Shown: positions 24,687 through 37,210, counted from the stretch's first letter. The stretch: 64,000 nt of DNA from Sphagnum magellanicum (GCA_021904315.1 CM038910.1:9300001-9364000); one strand, 5' to 3'. Notes: generated by a model not told the origin, from the sequence alone. A program made the numbers and translations.

Positions 24687-25209
24687 CTTCCTCCGCTGCT
24701 CCTCGAATTTATGCCAGACACAAAAGGAAGAAAAAAAAAGTTCATAAAATTCCGAAAAAAATTCTCGTGCAAGAGCACACAAAGAGTAAGATGACGCGCT
24801 AGATACAACAAGAAGTTCGATCTCTTCAACAACTTTGAAAACAAACCGACCTCTGTACCTTCTCATTTGCGGTCGCAAACTAGCGGAAGGGACAGGGAGC
24901 CCAACCCTAAAAACTACCAAACCCTAACCGCGGTTGAAATCTGGCGACCTGGGTTAGTGATGAGTCAGAATCAGGGGGATCGATTCTTAAGCAATAAACG
25001 GCAATTCTTTTCAAATACAAATATTTTCCAAAACAGTCTATGTACAGGCATGTGCGAGAATCAGGGAATCTTTAGTTTAATTTAATTTTTAAAAAAATTA
25101 TTTTTCCAGTTTTGTGATGTAGCCACATTGGCTATCATTCACAAGAGGCATTCCAAATTTGGCTACAGGTCAGAGAAGAAAGTAGAAAAAAAATTCAGAG
25201 TCTTGTTAC

Positions 25210-25325
25210 ATTTTATGTTTTTTTGGAACATAAAAAGCAAACCCAACAGACAATCCATTTAAACTTGAGACTTGGGTACCAAACAAGGGTCATACCACCA
25301 AGCCATTACCCTAATGGACAAGCAC
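25210..25325 (-). mobile_element. Possible tRNA-derived SINE remnant
   Basis: On the minus strand TGGCTTGGTGG (25295-25305) resembles a pol III A box. About 30 nt further on, AGTTTAAATGG (25254-25264) resembles a weak B box, followed by a T-rich tail. The arrangement recalls plant SINEs, but no target-site duplication was identified and the B box is a poor match. Confidence 0.3.
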
Positions 25326-25329
25326 GGTG

Positions 25330-27280
25330 TATTTTGGCGGCATGCTAGAACTTATTGTCTAAATCTGACAATTTCAATTTAAAAAATAAATTTGGCACAT
25401 TTTTTCAAAAGAATCCTTTGTGTGGATTGCAATGGATTTTTTTTGCCACCAAATGATGAAAATTCAACCAGAAAAGAACACTGGCTTCAATAAGTTATGA
25501 CAATTTGATTCATAGAATTTCTATAGCTCTTATCATACAAGAGAAAGGGCCCTGGTGGCTTCATTCTGCCATGCTTGCAATCCCCCCATTGCTCATACAT
25601 GTTTTCTCAAGAAGGCCACATAGTACCTTGGCAGCTTTGACACTAATTATACTATTTTCAGAACTGAGTGAAAATTTAAGAAAATAATTTCTTAAATAAA
25701 TAAATATTCTGAAGGAAAAAGGAGAATATTTTAATTTTTTTGAATATTCTATCTTTCAACATGCAATCCTCAAAATAAAATAATTATTTGACACTAAAAT
25801 GTTGAACTCACCATGGTACTATAGTATTAATATTACAATTCATCATCAGTTCTCACTTTTTGAACACTTTCAATATTGATTTCCCATATTAAGTTGTATA
25901 AACTAGGAATTGTAAAATTTCTGGATTTAAAACTTTGTTTGATGTCATATCCAACATTGCCAAATGTAAACACTATTATAAGACAAAGTATTTGATAAAA
26001 GAACAACTTTAACATAGTGAAAGTAAATTCAACTAAAAGCATCTGAGTGGGTTATATAAGTCTTGGAAGCTCACCCTTCCAAAAATATTTCCAACCTAGG
26101 ACACTTAACTTTAAATTCACATGGGACCAAATGCACCTATCCTTGATAATCAAGGCTTCATCCACATTGATCAAATGGAAAATGTACATGTAGTTGAATT
26201 AATCTTGGCCATGGACACAAATTTGTGTAAAGTTTTTAATGTAAAGGAGTTGCAACTTTAAGGTCTTGAATTGGGGAGCCTTCAAGATGTTAAAGGTTGC
26301 AATCAAAAGGTTGGAATCTAAAGGAAACATCTTCACATTGACAATAGACATGACTTCTTTTCCTGTTGTGTTAGAATTCAAAGGCATCCTCTCATGCTAG
26401 TAACACTCAAAAACCCAACTCAACCCTTTATGTTAGGTTTCGTTGATCAAACAATAAGCCCTCAATTGTTGAGTGTGAACCCTTTAACTCCTTGATCCAA
26501 TTATTGAGGGGTTCACACTCCACCACAAATGTTCAATACAAACTATGTTCTCCTACAATAACATCCCAATATCTTTTGTGTGCTTCTAGCATAACTATAA
26601 TAAAAGGTTTATTTATGATCACTGAAATGGCTCAATATGTGACTGATACCTAATGAGGAAAAGTTCAATGGTAGATAGAAAGGAGCTTCGACCAATCTAC
26701 AACATGCCTTAAAAAAAGGGCAATACTATTTTTTAAAAACATATTAGGTTACACTTGCAAGCTTCATTGAATCATAACAATAAAGTTATTGGTTTTCTAC
26801 TTGATTGCATAATGTCCATGTTTCATTGATAATGCACTTAATGGTTTGACAAATTGGACTAAAGGTAAAAAGTACAATGGATGTTGAAATAATTAATCAC
26901 CAAAAAACTTCAAGAAATTGATTTACATTAATAAACTTTGAAATGTGATTGAAAAGTAGCACATAAATGAAAGTATTTGAAGTTGAGCCCTTAATTAAAA
27001 ACATCTCTGTACTACATAAATCTATATATTTGAATTAAAAACTTGCAACCAAATGTGTAAAAACTGTCATTCATTTGTGCTTTTACTCTCAAAAGCTAAA
27101 GGTCAAGTGTTGGAAGGTGAAATGAAATCCAATTACAAGATATTATACAATTTCTGCAGTACCTTGTTTACATGCATGTGAAATTACTTGAATCTGACAT
27201 TTGGGTGCCCAAATGCAACTCATGGTTTTCTTTTGAACTTTCCTAATTTTGTTGATTTTACATGTCATTGAAATTATGTT
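25330..27280. other. Intergenic AT-rich DNA
   Basis: No gene is supported. A 12-bp-stem hairpin (gagtgtgaaccc / gggttcacactc) lies at 26471-26520. Short ORFs are without recognisable content. Confidence 0.5.
26471..26520. repeat. Short inverted repeat, 12-bp perfect stem
   Basis: gagtgtgaaccc at 26471-26482 pairs with gggttcacactc at 26509-26520, leaving a loop of about 26 nt. There is no neighbouring gene end to make it a terminator, and no MITE features were seen. Confidence 0.5.
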
Positions 27281-27288
27281 GCATGTTA

Positions 27289-30200
27289 TTACAGAACTTT
27301 AACAAGTTTTTGAGCAATTTTGAATTGAGTTATGGATTTCCATAGTCGACCATAATCATATGCACTTTTTAATTTATGAATCAAATTGGTAAAACTTGAA
27401 GGTTCCACCACTATCATGGCAATTGTGTTGTTGGCTTTTATTGGACCATCCAATTGAAATTCTCGACCTCCTGGGTGCATACATGTACATCGAAAGCCAA
27501 TCCCTGTTTTAAATCCATTAGGACCCCATGATTTTGTGCTTAACCTTGAGCCATCATGGGAGGTTCCCCTACATAATATATCAGCTCGTCCATACAACCT
27601 GTTTAAACCACACAATTATGTTCATTTAAAATGATAAGATATCTTATGGCAAATTGCTCAACAAAATTATGGTACTTTTTTGAGGTGAACAGTAACATTT
27701 GATGAAGTTCCTAAAAAGTGAATAATGCAAACATTATTGTATGATGAATCAAACCTTGCAACATGAACAAGCCCAGGAGGAGCCACGGATGTTGGTCTAG
27801 AATTGATTGTCATTAAGTCTTTTTTCTTCAAATGAAGCATAACATGATCATGGACTGCAATTTCATCCTCTATGGGATTCAAGAACTTTGAGCTTTGGTT
27901 ATTCTCAAGTAGTATTTTGTTTGTTGGTGAGACCTTCATTGTTTGGACCACATGTGAACCATCGATGCTTCTTGTCATGTAGCCTTTCTTGTGTGACACA
28001 ACAATAGGATAATGAGATTTCTTTAGGTCTTGTTTAGGGCTTAAGCCATTTGCAATAATTTTGTGGATCAACCGGGTTGTCTTTTGTTCAACCCATGCTA
28101 TTGGGTCAAAATCAGGTCCAAAATTTGCTTCAAACTGCATTGACTCTGCATTGGAATTATGAATCTTTTCTCCCATTCCACATTGATTTTCCACTCTTTG
28201 AGTAATATTCAATTCTTTTTTTGAAATAGTTTGCTCATCAAGTTCTAATTGATGTTCTTTGATCTTTGATGATTCTTTTTGCAATTCAACAATTGGGAAA
28301 ACATTTCGAGAATTTTTGATAGTGTGGAGCGGGGTTTGTAATGAATTTGGAGACAAGCCTTGGGTGTTCAATTCTTGAATATTTTGTTCAATAGATTCAA
28401 TTTGTTTTTTCTTCTTTGGAATAGCCATTTCATTATTAGAAGCCAATATAGTCTTGGTAGGATTATATGAAAAAAATTGGTCAAAGTTGTCCTTGTTTAA
28501 CATTGGTGGTTGCATGCCCACTTTTTTAATGACATTGTCGCCTTCATGATTTGTTTTTGTTTCCCCACTCCTTGCACCAAGATTATTGTTGTCAATTTGA
28601 TCATTCATGCTTCCATTTCTCAAGCTAGATCTCTTGAATGTTTCATCCAATAACAAAAAAGGTTGAGGAATAGCATTCTCTTGAATGAGTGTATGGAATA
28701 CATCACTGTTGTCAGCTTTGAGAGGAGGGAGGTTGAGTCTCTTAGTTTGGAATGGTTGTTTGGATCGTCGAAGAGTGAAGTTCATAGCATTATGGTCAGA
28801 TTTTGTTTCAAGTGGAAGAATCTCAATATCTTTGACAAGGTACCGTGCTCGATAAACATGGGCTATTATGTAATCCACTACACTTTTACTCCTACATGTT
28901 GTCTTTCCAGATTTGGGCCAAACCTACAACCCATCAAACACCCAATTCAATTATAAGTTATAGTCATTACATACAAATTGAAGCATGAATATACAAAATT
29001 TCAAATTTTTTTGTCATAAAACCAAGTTATAAGTACATGTTTCTTGTTCATGGGATGAAATTTCCCAGGTGTAATGTCAAGCAATTGAACCTCGAAGTCA
29101 ACATATACATAATGATGTATGCTTCACCCGATAACCATGTTGGTCATATGAACCACCTCTTTTTTGGGCATAAGTTTTGTTCAACCTAAAATAGACTTGC
29201 ACTGTTCAATTGGCAAAAATTGACTCAACTTGTCCATCAAGAGCTTTGCTTACCAATGCATTTCAAAGTTATTGATGAACTTGCAACAAGAAGTTGCTGC
29301 TTTTTGCAATTCCTGAATTAAATGATTTTGTGAAGAAAAAACACAACTCAAGAAAATTGTTAAAGGTGGCAATGAATTTGGCAACTCTACAAAAAGTTGA
29401 CGGAGGTGGGAAGTGATTGCTAAGTGCAAGATTGAGTTGGTATGCAACTTGGGCTTGAGAGAAACCGTTAAGACAGGTATTGCTCTTCACAAGAAAAGAC
29501 CTCAAGAACATGCCAGCAACATGTCCACTCAATCCCAAGTATAAGTATTTGGAAATTCCTCATTGCATGAGACCTATATGGATGGATGGGGAAGCTGAAA
29601 GTAAAATGCTTTATCAATAGTGGATGTGAAAAGGAAATTAATTAGGGAAAGTCATAGTTCAGCGCTTGCACTTCTCTCTTGAGGCCTTTAGGTCCAATTT
29701 ACAAAGTGTTCAAATTTGTTGCTGGTAAGTTTTTTTCAAAAATAAAAAAAGACCTAATAAGAAAACCCACTGAATCCCAAGACCTGATGGCTGTGGTTGC
29801 AAAGAGTAGAGCTCCAAAACAAAAGAGGGAAAAAAACCATAGCTAATAATGTAGGGCAAAAGTTTAGTAATGTACCTGAGTAACACCATTGCAGATGATG
29901 AGATCATTAGCATTGCAGACATCAAGAAGAGGAAGCCCAAATTGATTGGTTTTCTTGTCTGCAGAGTCTCGAGAAAGACCATGGCGATAAGCTTCAGGGG
30001 CTTGGGCATCACCAATACGGCTATTGAAGTCTCCTACAACAAAGAAATCATCAACACCTTGCATGCTGAAAGAATGGATGTCTTTACTCAAATTCCCGTA
30101 TGGAAAGCCTTCCTCTAATCTGTTGCACACTTTGTACACTGTAGATGAAATGGGAGGATAGTAACAAATAGCTGCAAATATGTCCTTCTCAAAACCGATG

Positions 30201-31132
30201 GTGTGGTCAATCTTGAGCCATAGGTAATGACCATCAGAATCCTTCTTGAAACAAGAAATGTAGGATTCTAGTTCATTCTTGAAGTAGCATGCCACTCCTC
30301 CCCGTCCTCCAGTTGGGTTACTCATACATGAAATGAGGCCATAGCCCTACAATCCATACAAGGCTCCATGACTACATTTGTAGGTTGTTGTTAACAAGGT
30401 TTACCAATAAAGAAAGATTCAACTTCACAACTATGTCAGAGGAAGGTTCCATAGTTGAGGATCATTAGTTAGCTTGGATCTCAATGATGGTTTTATGCTT
30501 GAACCAAAGAATGTTGTGACAAAGAAATTAAGGGTAGAAGCTAAGAGACATGAACTAGATTGGGTATTTTGCTTCACACATGTATGAAAATCATTGCACA
30601 AGAACTCCACAAAATCAACTTCAAATTGTTCCAAAATCCTGACCTGTATGTCAGGCAGAGACTTGCCCTTCCGTTGCCATGTCTCTGATAAAAATAAAAG
30701 ATCCACCTAACACCACCCAACATGCAACATTGTGTTAAGAGTTGTACAGCAACATCATTTGAGTTTGACACATACCAGTTGTAGTGATTCATATCATGAT
30801 AAAAATATAGAAAACCCAAATAGTCATGAACAACAATGCATTGTAAACTTGAAAGTAAGCTAGAGGTTTTTGCTCTTTTTGCAATTTTCTAGTGCTTGAG
30901 ATTCCAAATAATAATTGTCAAGCTAATTCAAAGCTTCTATTCTGCATGGTTTTGTTTAAAGGTGGGTAGAGAAGGAGTGTCTGCAGACTGCTGAGCTTCT
31001 TACCTGCCTTTTGGTGATATACTCCTGCAACTGCTTGATGTTTTTTTTCCCACTGATGGAGCGCACATTCCAGTATATACATTGAATTGTGTTGGGCGAG
31101 TTGCATTTTCCACCCTTATCTGTAGTTGGCAT
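27289..31132 (-). CDS. LINE-type endonuclease (EEP) domain protein with long C-terminal tail
   Basis: Five exons join in frame at GT-AG sites: 31132-31004, 30706-30644, 30346-29876, 28923-27755 and 27598-27289, about 713 residues. Residues 20-272 form an endonuclease/exonuclease/phosphatase (EEP) fold of the APE/LINE type: YWNVRSI (Asn22), LFLSETW (Glu51), GGRGGVACYFK, CYYPP, VVGDFNSRIG (Asp170, Asn172), VVDYI (Asp238) and TKSDHNAM (Asp264, His265). All expected metal and catalytic residues are present. Such domains cleave DNA or other phosphodiesters. Residues 273-620 are polar and low-complexity, with a KKKK nuclear-signal candidate (IPKKKKQIE). The last 100 residues hold LCRGTSHDGSRL and GIGFRCTC, faintly like the end of an FGE-sulfatase domain. 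No reverse transcriptase follows. The ATG at 31132 has an in-frame TAG 9 nt upstream, but an alternative acceptor at the DKGGK codon could join an upstream exon around 31801-31660. Confidence 0.75.
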
Positions 31133-31850
31133 TTTGCACTACTTTCAGTGTTAAAGAAATTAACAGCTCAAAATTCTACCAATACTTTTCTGTCTGTAGC
31201 AAGAACCATGATGGATCAAGTTCCTCACTTTGCTTCTAGCAGTGCCCTTTTGACCTTCGAGTAGCTTGAACTGCTTTGCCATGAGCTCAAATGAATTACA
31301 ACAGAAAATCTCCAGAACTCTTTTTGCAGTCAAAACAATTCAATATCTTGGGAAATTTTAAGTAAATCTGCGTCAATTTTGCACAAAGTTTATCATCTCC
31401 ATTCTTGAGGAAGTGGTATGGCTCAGGTTGTCACAATGGTTGGTTATCATCTCTTTTGGAATCCAAAGAGGTCAGAGCCATAATAATAACCTGGAAGAGT
31501 GCAATGCTTCTTCTGCATAACTTGTAATTTTAAAGTTGTAGGTGCATGTAGCTGGAAAAGATTCAGATTTCACCAAATATGGAGAGTTTTGTTAATCCAA
31601 TGGCACAGAGCTGTTGTGGGTAGTAGCTGAGTTATCATGCAGTGAAACCACACCCAACTTCAAAGCCTTTCTTAAGGTCGTTGGTTTTGAAGATTTATGT
31701 AGGTAGATAAAATCTCCACTACGATTCTTTTTGGTCTTCTGTTCCACATAAGAACTCCTTGAATGTCTCTGTTTGGTTCTTAGGCTGGCCCATGCAATCA
31801 ATGCCTATGGAAAACCTTTGTTGTTGGGTGGAGCAAATCCTAATGCTAAA

Positions 31851-31877
31851 GAGAGATAGATAGAGAGAGAGAGAGAA
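31851..31877 (+). repeat. GA microsatellite upstream of the endonuclease gene
   Basis: The short run gagagatagatagagagaga-g lies about 720 bp upstream of the predicted start of the endonuclease gene, beside a GC-richer stretch (31900-32040). It could be part of its promoter or leader; GA/CT runs are common there in plants. No further evidence. Confidence 0.45.
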
Positions 31878-32049
31878 GTAAGTCCCAGTGTTTGTTGACC
31901 CAATGGCTGCCGACTGCTATCCGGATTCCCCACCCTATCTTATCTTAACCGCCAATCTTGTGTCCCTCCTTCCTTGGACCCTTCAGAAGACGCTCCACGG
32001 CTGAAGGGACGCTCTTGTTTCATCCCTTTCATGGAGGAAAAGTACCAAC

Positions 32050-33480
32050 ACTTGCATCCCCGTGGATGAAATGCAAACAGACAATTTACAAGAGTATTAT
32101 GGACTAGTTAATTGCCGAGAGCGCACAGGATATTGTGAATAGTCTCAGCACTCCTCAACCAGCGCGTGAGAGCCAATTACCGGACATAAACACCCATTGT
32201 GAGAATGAAGATGCCCTCTTTTCATCCACACTGACAGTGGTTATAAAATCTTCATCCAAGCAGCGAACTGTTATGGAATCATTGGGCCAACGAGAGCTAG
32301 GGTGGTACCTTGTGCTAACTAGTAGGTGACTAATGAAATAAGCATGAGGCAAAGGTTATCACAACTGGGAACATACTTAGTTCAAGAAGCATCGGAGGGG
32401 AGGCTTCTTACACCTACTCATAGGAGTAAGGTCCAATGCAATCCTTTTTAGGAGAGATATTCATGTAAGATGCATTGCAATGTTCTTTAGGAGGATATTC
32501 ATGTAAGATCCATCACAATCTTTTTGAGGAGGGATATTCATGGACATAAGGTGCCCTCCAATTTCAGAAGGAAATTTCTCAAATCCATTGGGGGTTGGGG
32601 GGGTTGGGGAGACACTTTGAAGGTGAAGGATATAAGCTATGAACCTCAAATTTGTGCCACCTAATTTTTTTCTTCCTCACAACTCCTTATAGCACTATTG
32701 TGCCATGAGACTTACATTTCCCTTTGGTTAATATTTCACAAGGTCTTGACTTAAAATATGGAAGTTGAAGTTCTATTGATCACCCAATCCAATTCAAAGT
32801 CTGGAGCCATGAGCAATGCCCACTTTGCACATTTCCCCCAAAAACGAGTTATACCCTGTTCACAATTTTGATGTGTTCTGTATTGCTTGTTGAACACATT
32901 GAAATCTGAAGACTACCATTACTCTAAGGTCAGTTTCATCATTAAATAATCCTCAAAATAATGAAATGAAGTTTTGTGAAAATATGAAGTTGACATGTTC
33001 AAAATCATCATAATTATCATAGGCTACATTCCGAATAGTTTCACTACTCATATCACAATATTATAGTAGATGATGGAAAAATATATAATTTCAAATTTTA
33101 AAAACGAATTCATTTTTTGAAAAAAAATAATCATTCATTTTGTCAACGTGGAAACTGAACTGACCCTAGGCTACAGTAGTATAGAGAGTGTGAAGCCAAA
33201 TTGCAAAAATCTGACATTCCAGATGTTGCATGTATCATTTGTTGGACACAATATAACTCAGACAAAGAATAAGAAGCATCAAAAGATTTTGCAAAAATCA
33301 GTTGTTCCTGGTACCAAACTTACCCACTTGATTCTCAATTAACAACTGCCACTAAACAATCTGATTCATGGGCCCGTCCATGGGCATCAATCAACGACTT
33401 TTTCAATGGAGAAATGCACTGATAGACTATAACATTTGAACTTTTAAGCACTCTGAAGTTTCAGGTATGTCATACCCACA
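32050..33480. other. Intergenic DNA
   Basis: A local duplication of 'tattcatgtaagatgcat' type words occurs at 32458-32510. No gene or mobile element is recognised. Confidence 0.45.
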
Positions 33481-33501
33481 AAACCAACAAATAAACTCAG
33501 C

Positions 33502-33648
33502 TCACAGTTCGTCAGCCATGTCAATTTTAGCATCCTCCACAAACTGGAAAGTGCTCAGGTAAGAAAGTTGGTCAGCTGAGGCTGCCCTCATCCTCTGAAC
33601 CCATACAATCACAGTCAGATGATAAGGCAATGCTCCTCTACCTTTACC
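33502..33648 (-). CDS. Terminal exon of an unidentified gene (partial)
   Basis: After a TAG acceptor at 33649-33650 there are 48 codons ending at a TGA. The peptide begins GKGRGALPYHLTVIVWVQRM and ends FVEDAKIDMADEL. Composition and an intact end suggest a real C-terminus. I do not recognise the family. Another exon-like piece on the same strand at 34252-34163 (FCPKGLAYNFYIPSC..., donor GTAGTT) does not match it in phase, so further exons would be needed to link them. Confidence 0.35.
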   Translation of the reverse strand, partial: GKGRGALPYHLTVIVWVQRMRAASADQLSYLSTFQFVEDAKIDMADEL

Positions 33649-34162
33649 CTACAGAATCAGAAAACTGCACTGAACATCACTGAACATTAATGAAACTCTG
33701 GAATCTTGAAGTGGAAAGCAGTAGGAAAGCTACAACTAACTGGACTATCAAGATCAAGAAGAAACACTAATGACAAGAGATTCTGGCAACTAAGAATTAT
33801 GATCAAAGTGTTTCCTAGTGAGAGAATTTGGTTTTACATTCCCCTCCAACTTCCCCCAAAGCTCTGGTCTCCACTCCCCAGGACATTCCACCCACTGGTT
33901 GGTCTCCTGGAGTCCATTCTCCAGTATAATAAACTTGGAGGGTCCGGCCCCCCAGATCCTGTACACAGTAATGTAAATATGAGAGTATGCCCAAAACTTC
34001 AAGAGACACTCAAGAGAGTGCAGAGAAAGCTCCACAATATACTTCAAGGTAACCATTGTGTCAGTTCCAGCCAAACCAAAACAGACAACAAAAAACGCAT
34101 GTGGTCATAACCCAGAGAAGAAATATGAGACTATCACCTTTAACATGAATCAAAGCAACTAC

Positions 34163-34252
34163 CTGCCATTACTCCGCAATGCCTTTATCAGCTCACCATA
34201 GGGCCTGCAGCTTGGTATATAGAAATTATATGCTAGACCCTTAGGGCAGAAA
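34163..34252 (-). CDS. Exon-like fragment, unidentified (partial)
   Basis: It is bounded by an AG acceptor (tgtatag) and a GTAGTT donor and contains 29 open codons beginning FCPKGLAYNFYIPSC and ending ELIKALRSNG. It is cysteine- and tyrosine-containing and not low-complexity. The function is unknown. It could belong with 33502-33648 as part of one multi-exon gene, or be chance. Confidence 0.3.
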
Positions 34253-34482
34253 CTATACAAAAAATTGTGTCCTGAGGTTCTGTCACATTTCAAGAATCAA
34301 CCCCAAATGTCAAGTAAGGAGTTGCACATATGACCTAACATCAGCATAAAATGTTTGCAATCCAACATAACCAGAACAATGAAGTGCAGGACATATTGAG
34401 GACAACAGAATGACAACAGATTTTCTCCACAGATAGTCTAAAAGAAAAAAACTCTGATACTTTTAACTTAAGGAGGTTATAC

Positions 34483-34746
34483 CTGGCCATCCATTTCTTG
34501 GATGGCTGCTCCAGCCTCAGACTTGTTTTCAAAGCTCACAAACCCAAAACCATGAGGTCATCCAGTCTCCCGGTCACAGGCAGTTTTCACTGCAAGTCAA
34601 CCACAGCTCAGATTGTACTGACCTATGGCCTACCACTTCTTTGGAAATTGACAGGTCAAGCGATATTACAATATTACCTTCAGTCACTACACCGAATGAG
34701 GAAAAGGCATCTCTGATTGCTCCCTCATCAGTTCCCCATGCAAGAC
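34483..34746 (-). pseudogene. RRM (glycine-rich RNA-binding protein type) fragment with in-frame stop
   Basis: Two exon pieces, 34746-34678 (GLAWGTDEGAIRDAFSSFG) and 34589-34483 (DRETG-stop-PHGFGFVSFEN, then AAIQEMDGQ), join in phase 1 across a short GT-AG intron. The intron position inside the RRM matches plant GRP genes. RNP1 is HGFGFVSF and RNP2 would lie just upstream. TGA at 34558-34560 replaces the Arg or Ser codon expected after DRETG. No glycine-rich tail and no convincing first exon were found nearby. The best reading is a decayed gene copy. An unannotated rescue by splicing cannot be excluded. Confidence 0.65.
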
Positions 34747-34949
34747 CTGTTTTAGATTTGCAACATGAATGTCATGGTTCGATGCCAAGATTGATATAGA
34801 ATGCTAAGGCACTGACAACAAAAGATTTTGAAAAACCCCCATTCAAATACTCCTACAAATCTGAAACCATACTGACAGACTACAAGCCAGGTCCACACCA
34901 GATATTCCTGGAAAGCACCTTTTCATGGGTTTAGACTTTACCTATGGAA

Positions 34950-35043
34950 ACCCTTAACCCTAATAAACCCATCAAGTTGCTTCAAAATCTCATTCAAGAG
35001 TAATTCCCTTCGTAGCTCAGTGCTGTTCTCTTGCATATCTTCC
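34950..35043 (-). CDS. Possible first exon of a small or unknown protein
   Basis: On the minus strand, ATG begins a 30-plus-codon open stretch, MEDMQENSTELRRELLLNEI..., that reaches a GTAAAG donor near 34945. It is rich in Glu, Leu and Arg and is probably helical. It lies upstream of the RRM fragment but is not part of an RRM. No further assignment is possible. Confidence 0.25.
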
Positions 35044-35099
35044 ATTAGAACTGATAAGTTGTGTTATAAGAGAAATAAGACCTTTGTATCAGAAGAGGA

Positions 35100-36980
35100 T
35101 TTTTTTTGTGTTCAGCCTGTAGTTAGGTTCAATAAGAAATCATCTCAAAAGCTTGGCATTATGATACTCAAGATTGCTGACGACCAAATCTAGTTTACAT
35201 GTTTCTTTGATTTGACAAATTGCATGGTTTGATGTATCTCATTTTGAAAATCTGATAAGAAATTTCAATATATTCCCACTCTTAATTGAAGTATGTAAGA
35301 ACCCGTGTTTTTTAAGGATTTTTTTTTATGCAACCTAAGTGGCCACAGTCTCTAGGACACTTTGTCTTTAGGTGTAGGTAGGCAAATTGAATTTTTTTTT
35401 GGAAAAGTTGAAAAGTACATTGAACTTCATAGCTAAATACCCTAGCCTATGGTCAGTTGCGTCATTAAATAATTCAAAATTCATAAAATGAAAATTTCTA
35501 AAAATGTCCAAGTGGAGGAGCCTGGAGGCGACGAAAATGTGATGAAATTTCAACTCTCTAATGACGAAATGAAATTTGTGTACACAAAATAGCCTATATG
35601 CATTTGTATAAGCAATCACCCTTTGCAAGCAATCCACTTCACAACTTTGGTTTTTCGTATAAGTGAAATTGGTTGACTTTGTGATTATTCTGATGTCATT
35701 CTTGGTCCTCTAGATGCATCAACATTGTGATAGGTGTTTGTTCTTTCTTGTGATTTGATCTGATGGAGAACTTGGACTATTTATACGTATTTAATGAGGG
35801 ATTGATGAGACATTTTACATTGTAAAAGACTTCGAATTTTTTTTCGATGCATTTTGAATTTTTTTTATTTACCTGAAAATTTGAAGAGTAACTTCCAAAA
35901 ATGAAAAATATGTAGTCAACCTGTTTAGGTAGCTTTTGGCCCGCAATAGGTTGGTCAGCTATCTCTCAACCCTCCCAAAGCAAAATTTGAAATTTTTATT
36001 TTTATGTCATCTTTTTCATTTTCATATTTTTTTATATACATTTTTGAAAAAAGGATAAATGGAAAAGAAAAGAAAAAGTTATATAGTTTTCTCTTTTTTT
36101 TCCTTTCCATTAATCCTTTTTTTAAATGGATATTTAAAAATTATCTCTCAAATCTACATGTGTATGATAAATTTTAATTTTTTAATATAAGTTTTTATTT
36201 CAAAAATAAGGAAATGTTTTTAGAAAAAACAAAGGAATAAGCAAGTAGAGAAAAATGCAACATGTTGAAAGCAAAAAGAAAAAAGAAAAAAAGACAAATG
36301 ACATTAAAATGACATGATTGCAACTTTATAGGTAGACATGATGAAGGAGAAAAAAGAGTAAAAAATAAAGAAAGAGCAGAAAGATAAGTTTAAAAAATCC
36401 AGAGTTATTTAAGTTGGTGAAGGGTCTGTTCGTAGATCCTTCCAAAATTTTAGATGCCTCGCCTTGGCCATTGGCCTTAGGACGACATCTCAAAATCCAA
36501 AAGGGTCTTCAGACAAACCCTTCCCCTATACCAAAAAAAAGAAGGGATGTGCAAAATTTGACCATGCATTCAATGCCATCGTTTGCCAAATCCAATACAT
36601 TCGTACATCCAACATATAACAAATTTTCAAGAAAATAAAAGTTGGCATGAATAAAAAAAATAAAATTCATTATTCAAAATCGGAATGACTTTGTGAAAAA
36701 AAAATTGTTAGAACTAAAACTAAAAGGTTTAGAAATTGGAGAAATTGAACTTTAACTCTTACTTGAGAAATCCAATAAAATAAAATGCATATATAGTGTG
36801 AAAACCTTGACACGAGGTTCTTCAATAAATAGAATTGTAGAACATTGGTGAGAACCGATGGGGGCATGCACATGATTGTGAAGACCTTGGGTTGTACTTG
36901 CCTATTGCTTGAAATCTACTGGTAGAAAGGGAGGCACGTATGGAATACCAAAAGGGTTAGACAATAATATAAGTATGATC
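35100..36980. other. AT-rich intergenic DNA
   Basis: Homopurine and homopyrimidine-rich stretches (for example aaaagaaaaagttatatag and its surroundings, 36060-36360). No gene is seen. Confidence 0.5.
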
Positions 36981-36984
36981 TTAA

Positions 36985-37210
36985 GCCATATATTAAGGCA
37001 AAATGCCAAGCATTGGCGTAAATGCTCCCACCCAAGCCAAAATGCTTAAACCACAATCCAAAATGCTTGGATGACAAGCTAAAATACTCAAATGATAAGC
37101 CAAAATGTTGAAGAATATTATAACTTTGTGCCGAAATGCTAAAGCAAAACATTGATACTGTCTTGGGATATAAATTTTTGGCCCAAGTTAAAATGTCAAG
37201 CTAGGAAAAA
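36985..37210 (+). repeat. Decayed tandem array, left part ('aagccaaaatgcttaaa' motif)
   Basis: The motif aagccaaaatgcttaaacca and variants recur every 20-40 bp. The same motif family resumes at 41085-41760, on the other side of the LTR retrotransposon. The array was therefore probably continuous before that insertion. Confidence 0.65.

Noticed and set aside
24687..24920. Upstream in-frame extension of eIF4E (78 extra codons)
   Set aside because: The extension has no eIF4E-like sequence, and the length from the ATG at 24686 matches the family.
27289..31132. Reading the endonuclease locus as a LINE retrotransposon
   Set aside because: There is no reverse-transcriptase motif in any downstream frame, no poly-A tail or duplication was seen, and the frame is split by four consistent introns.
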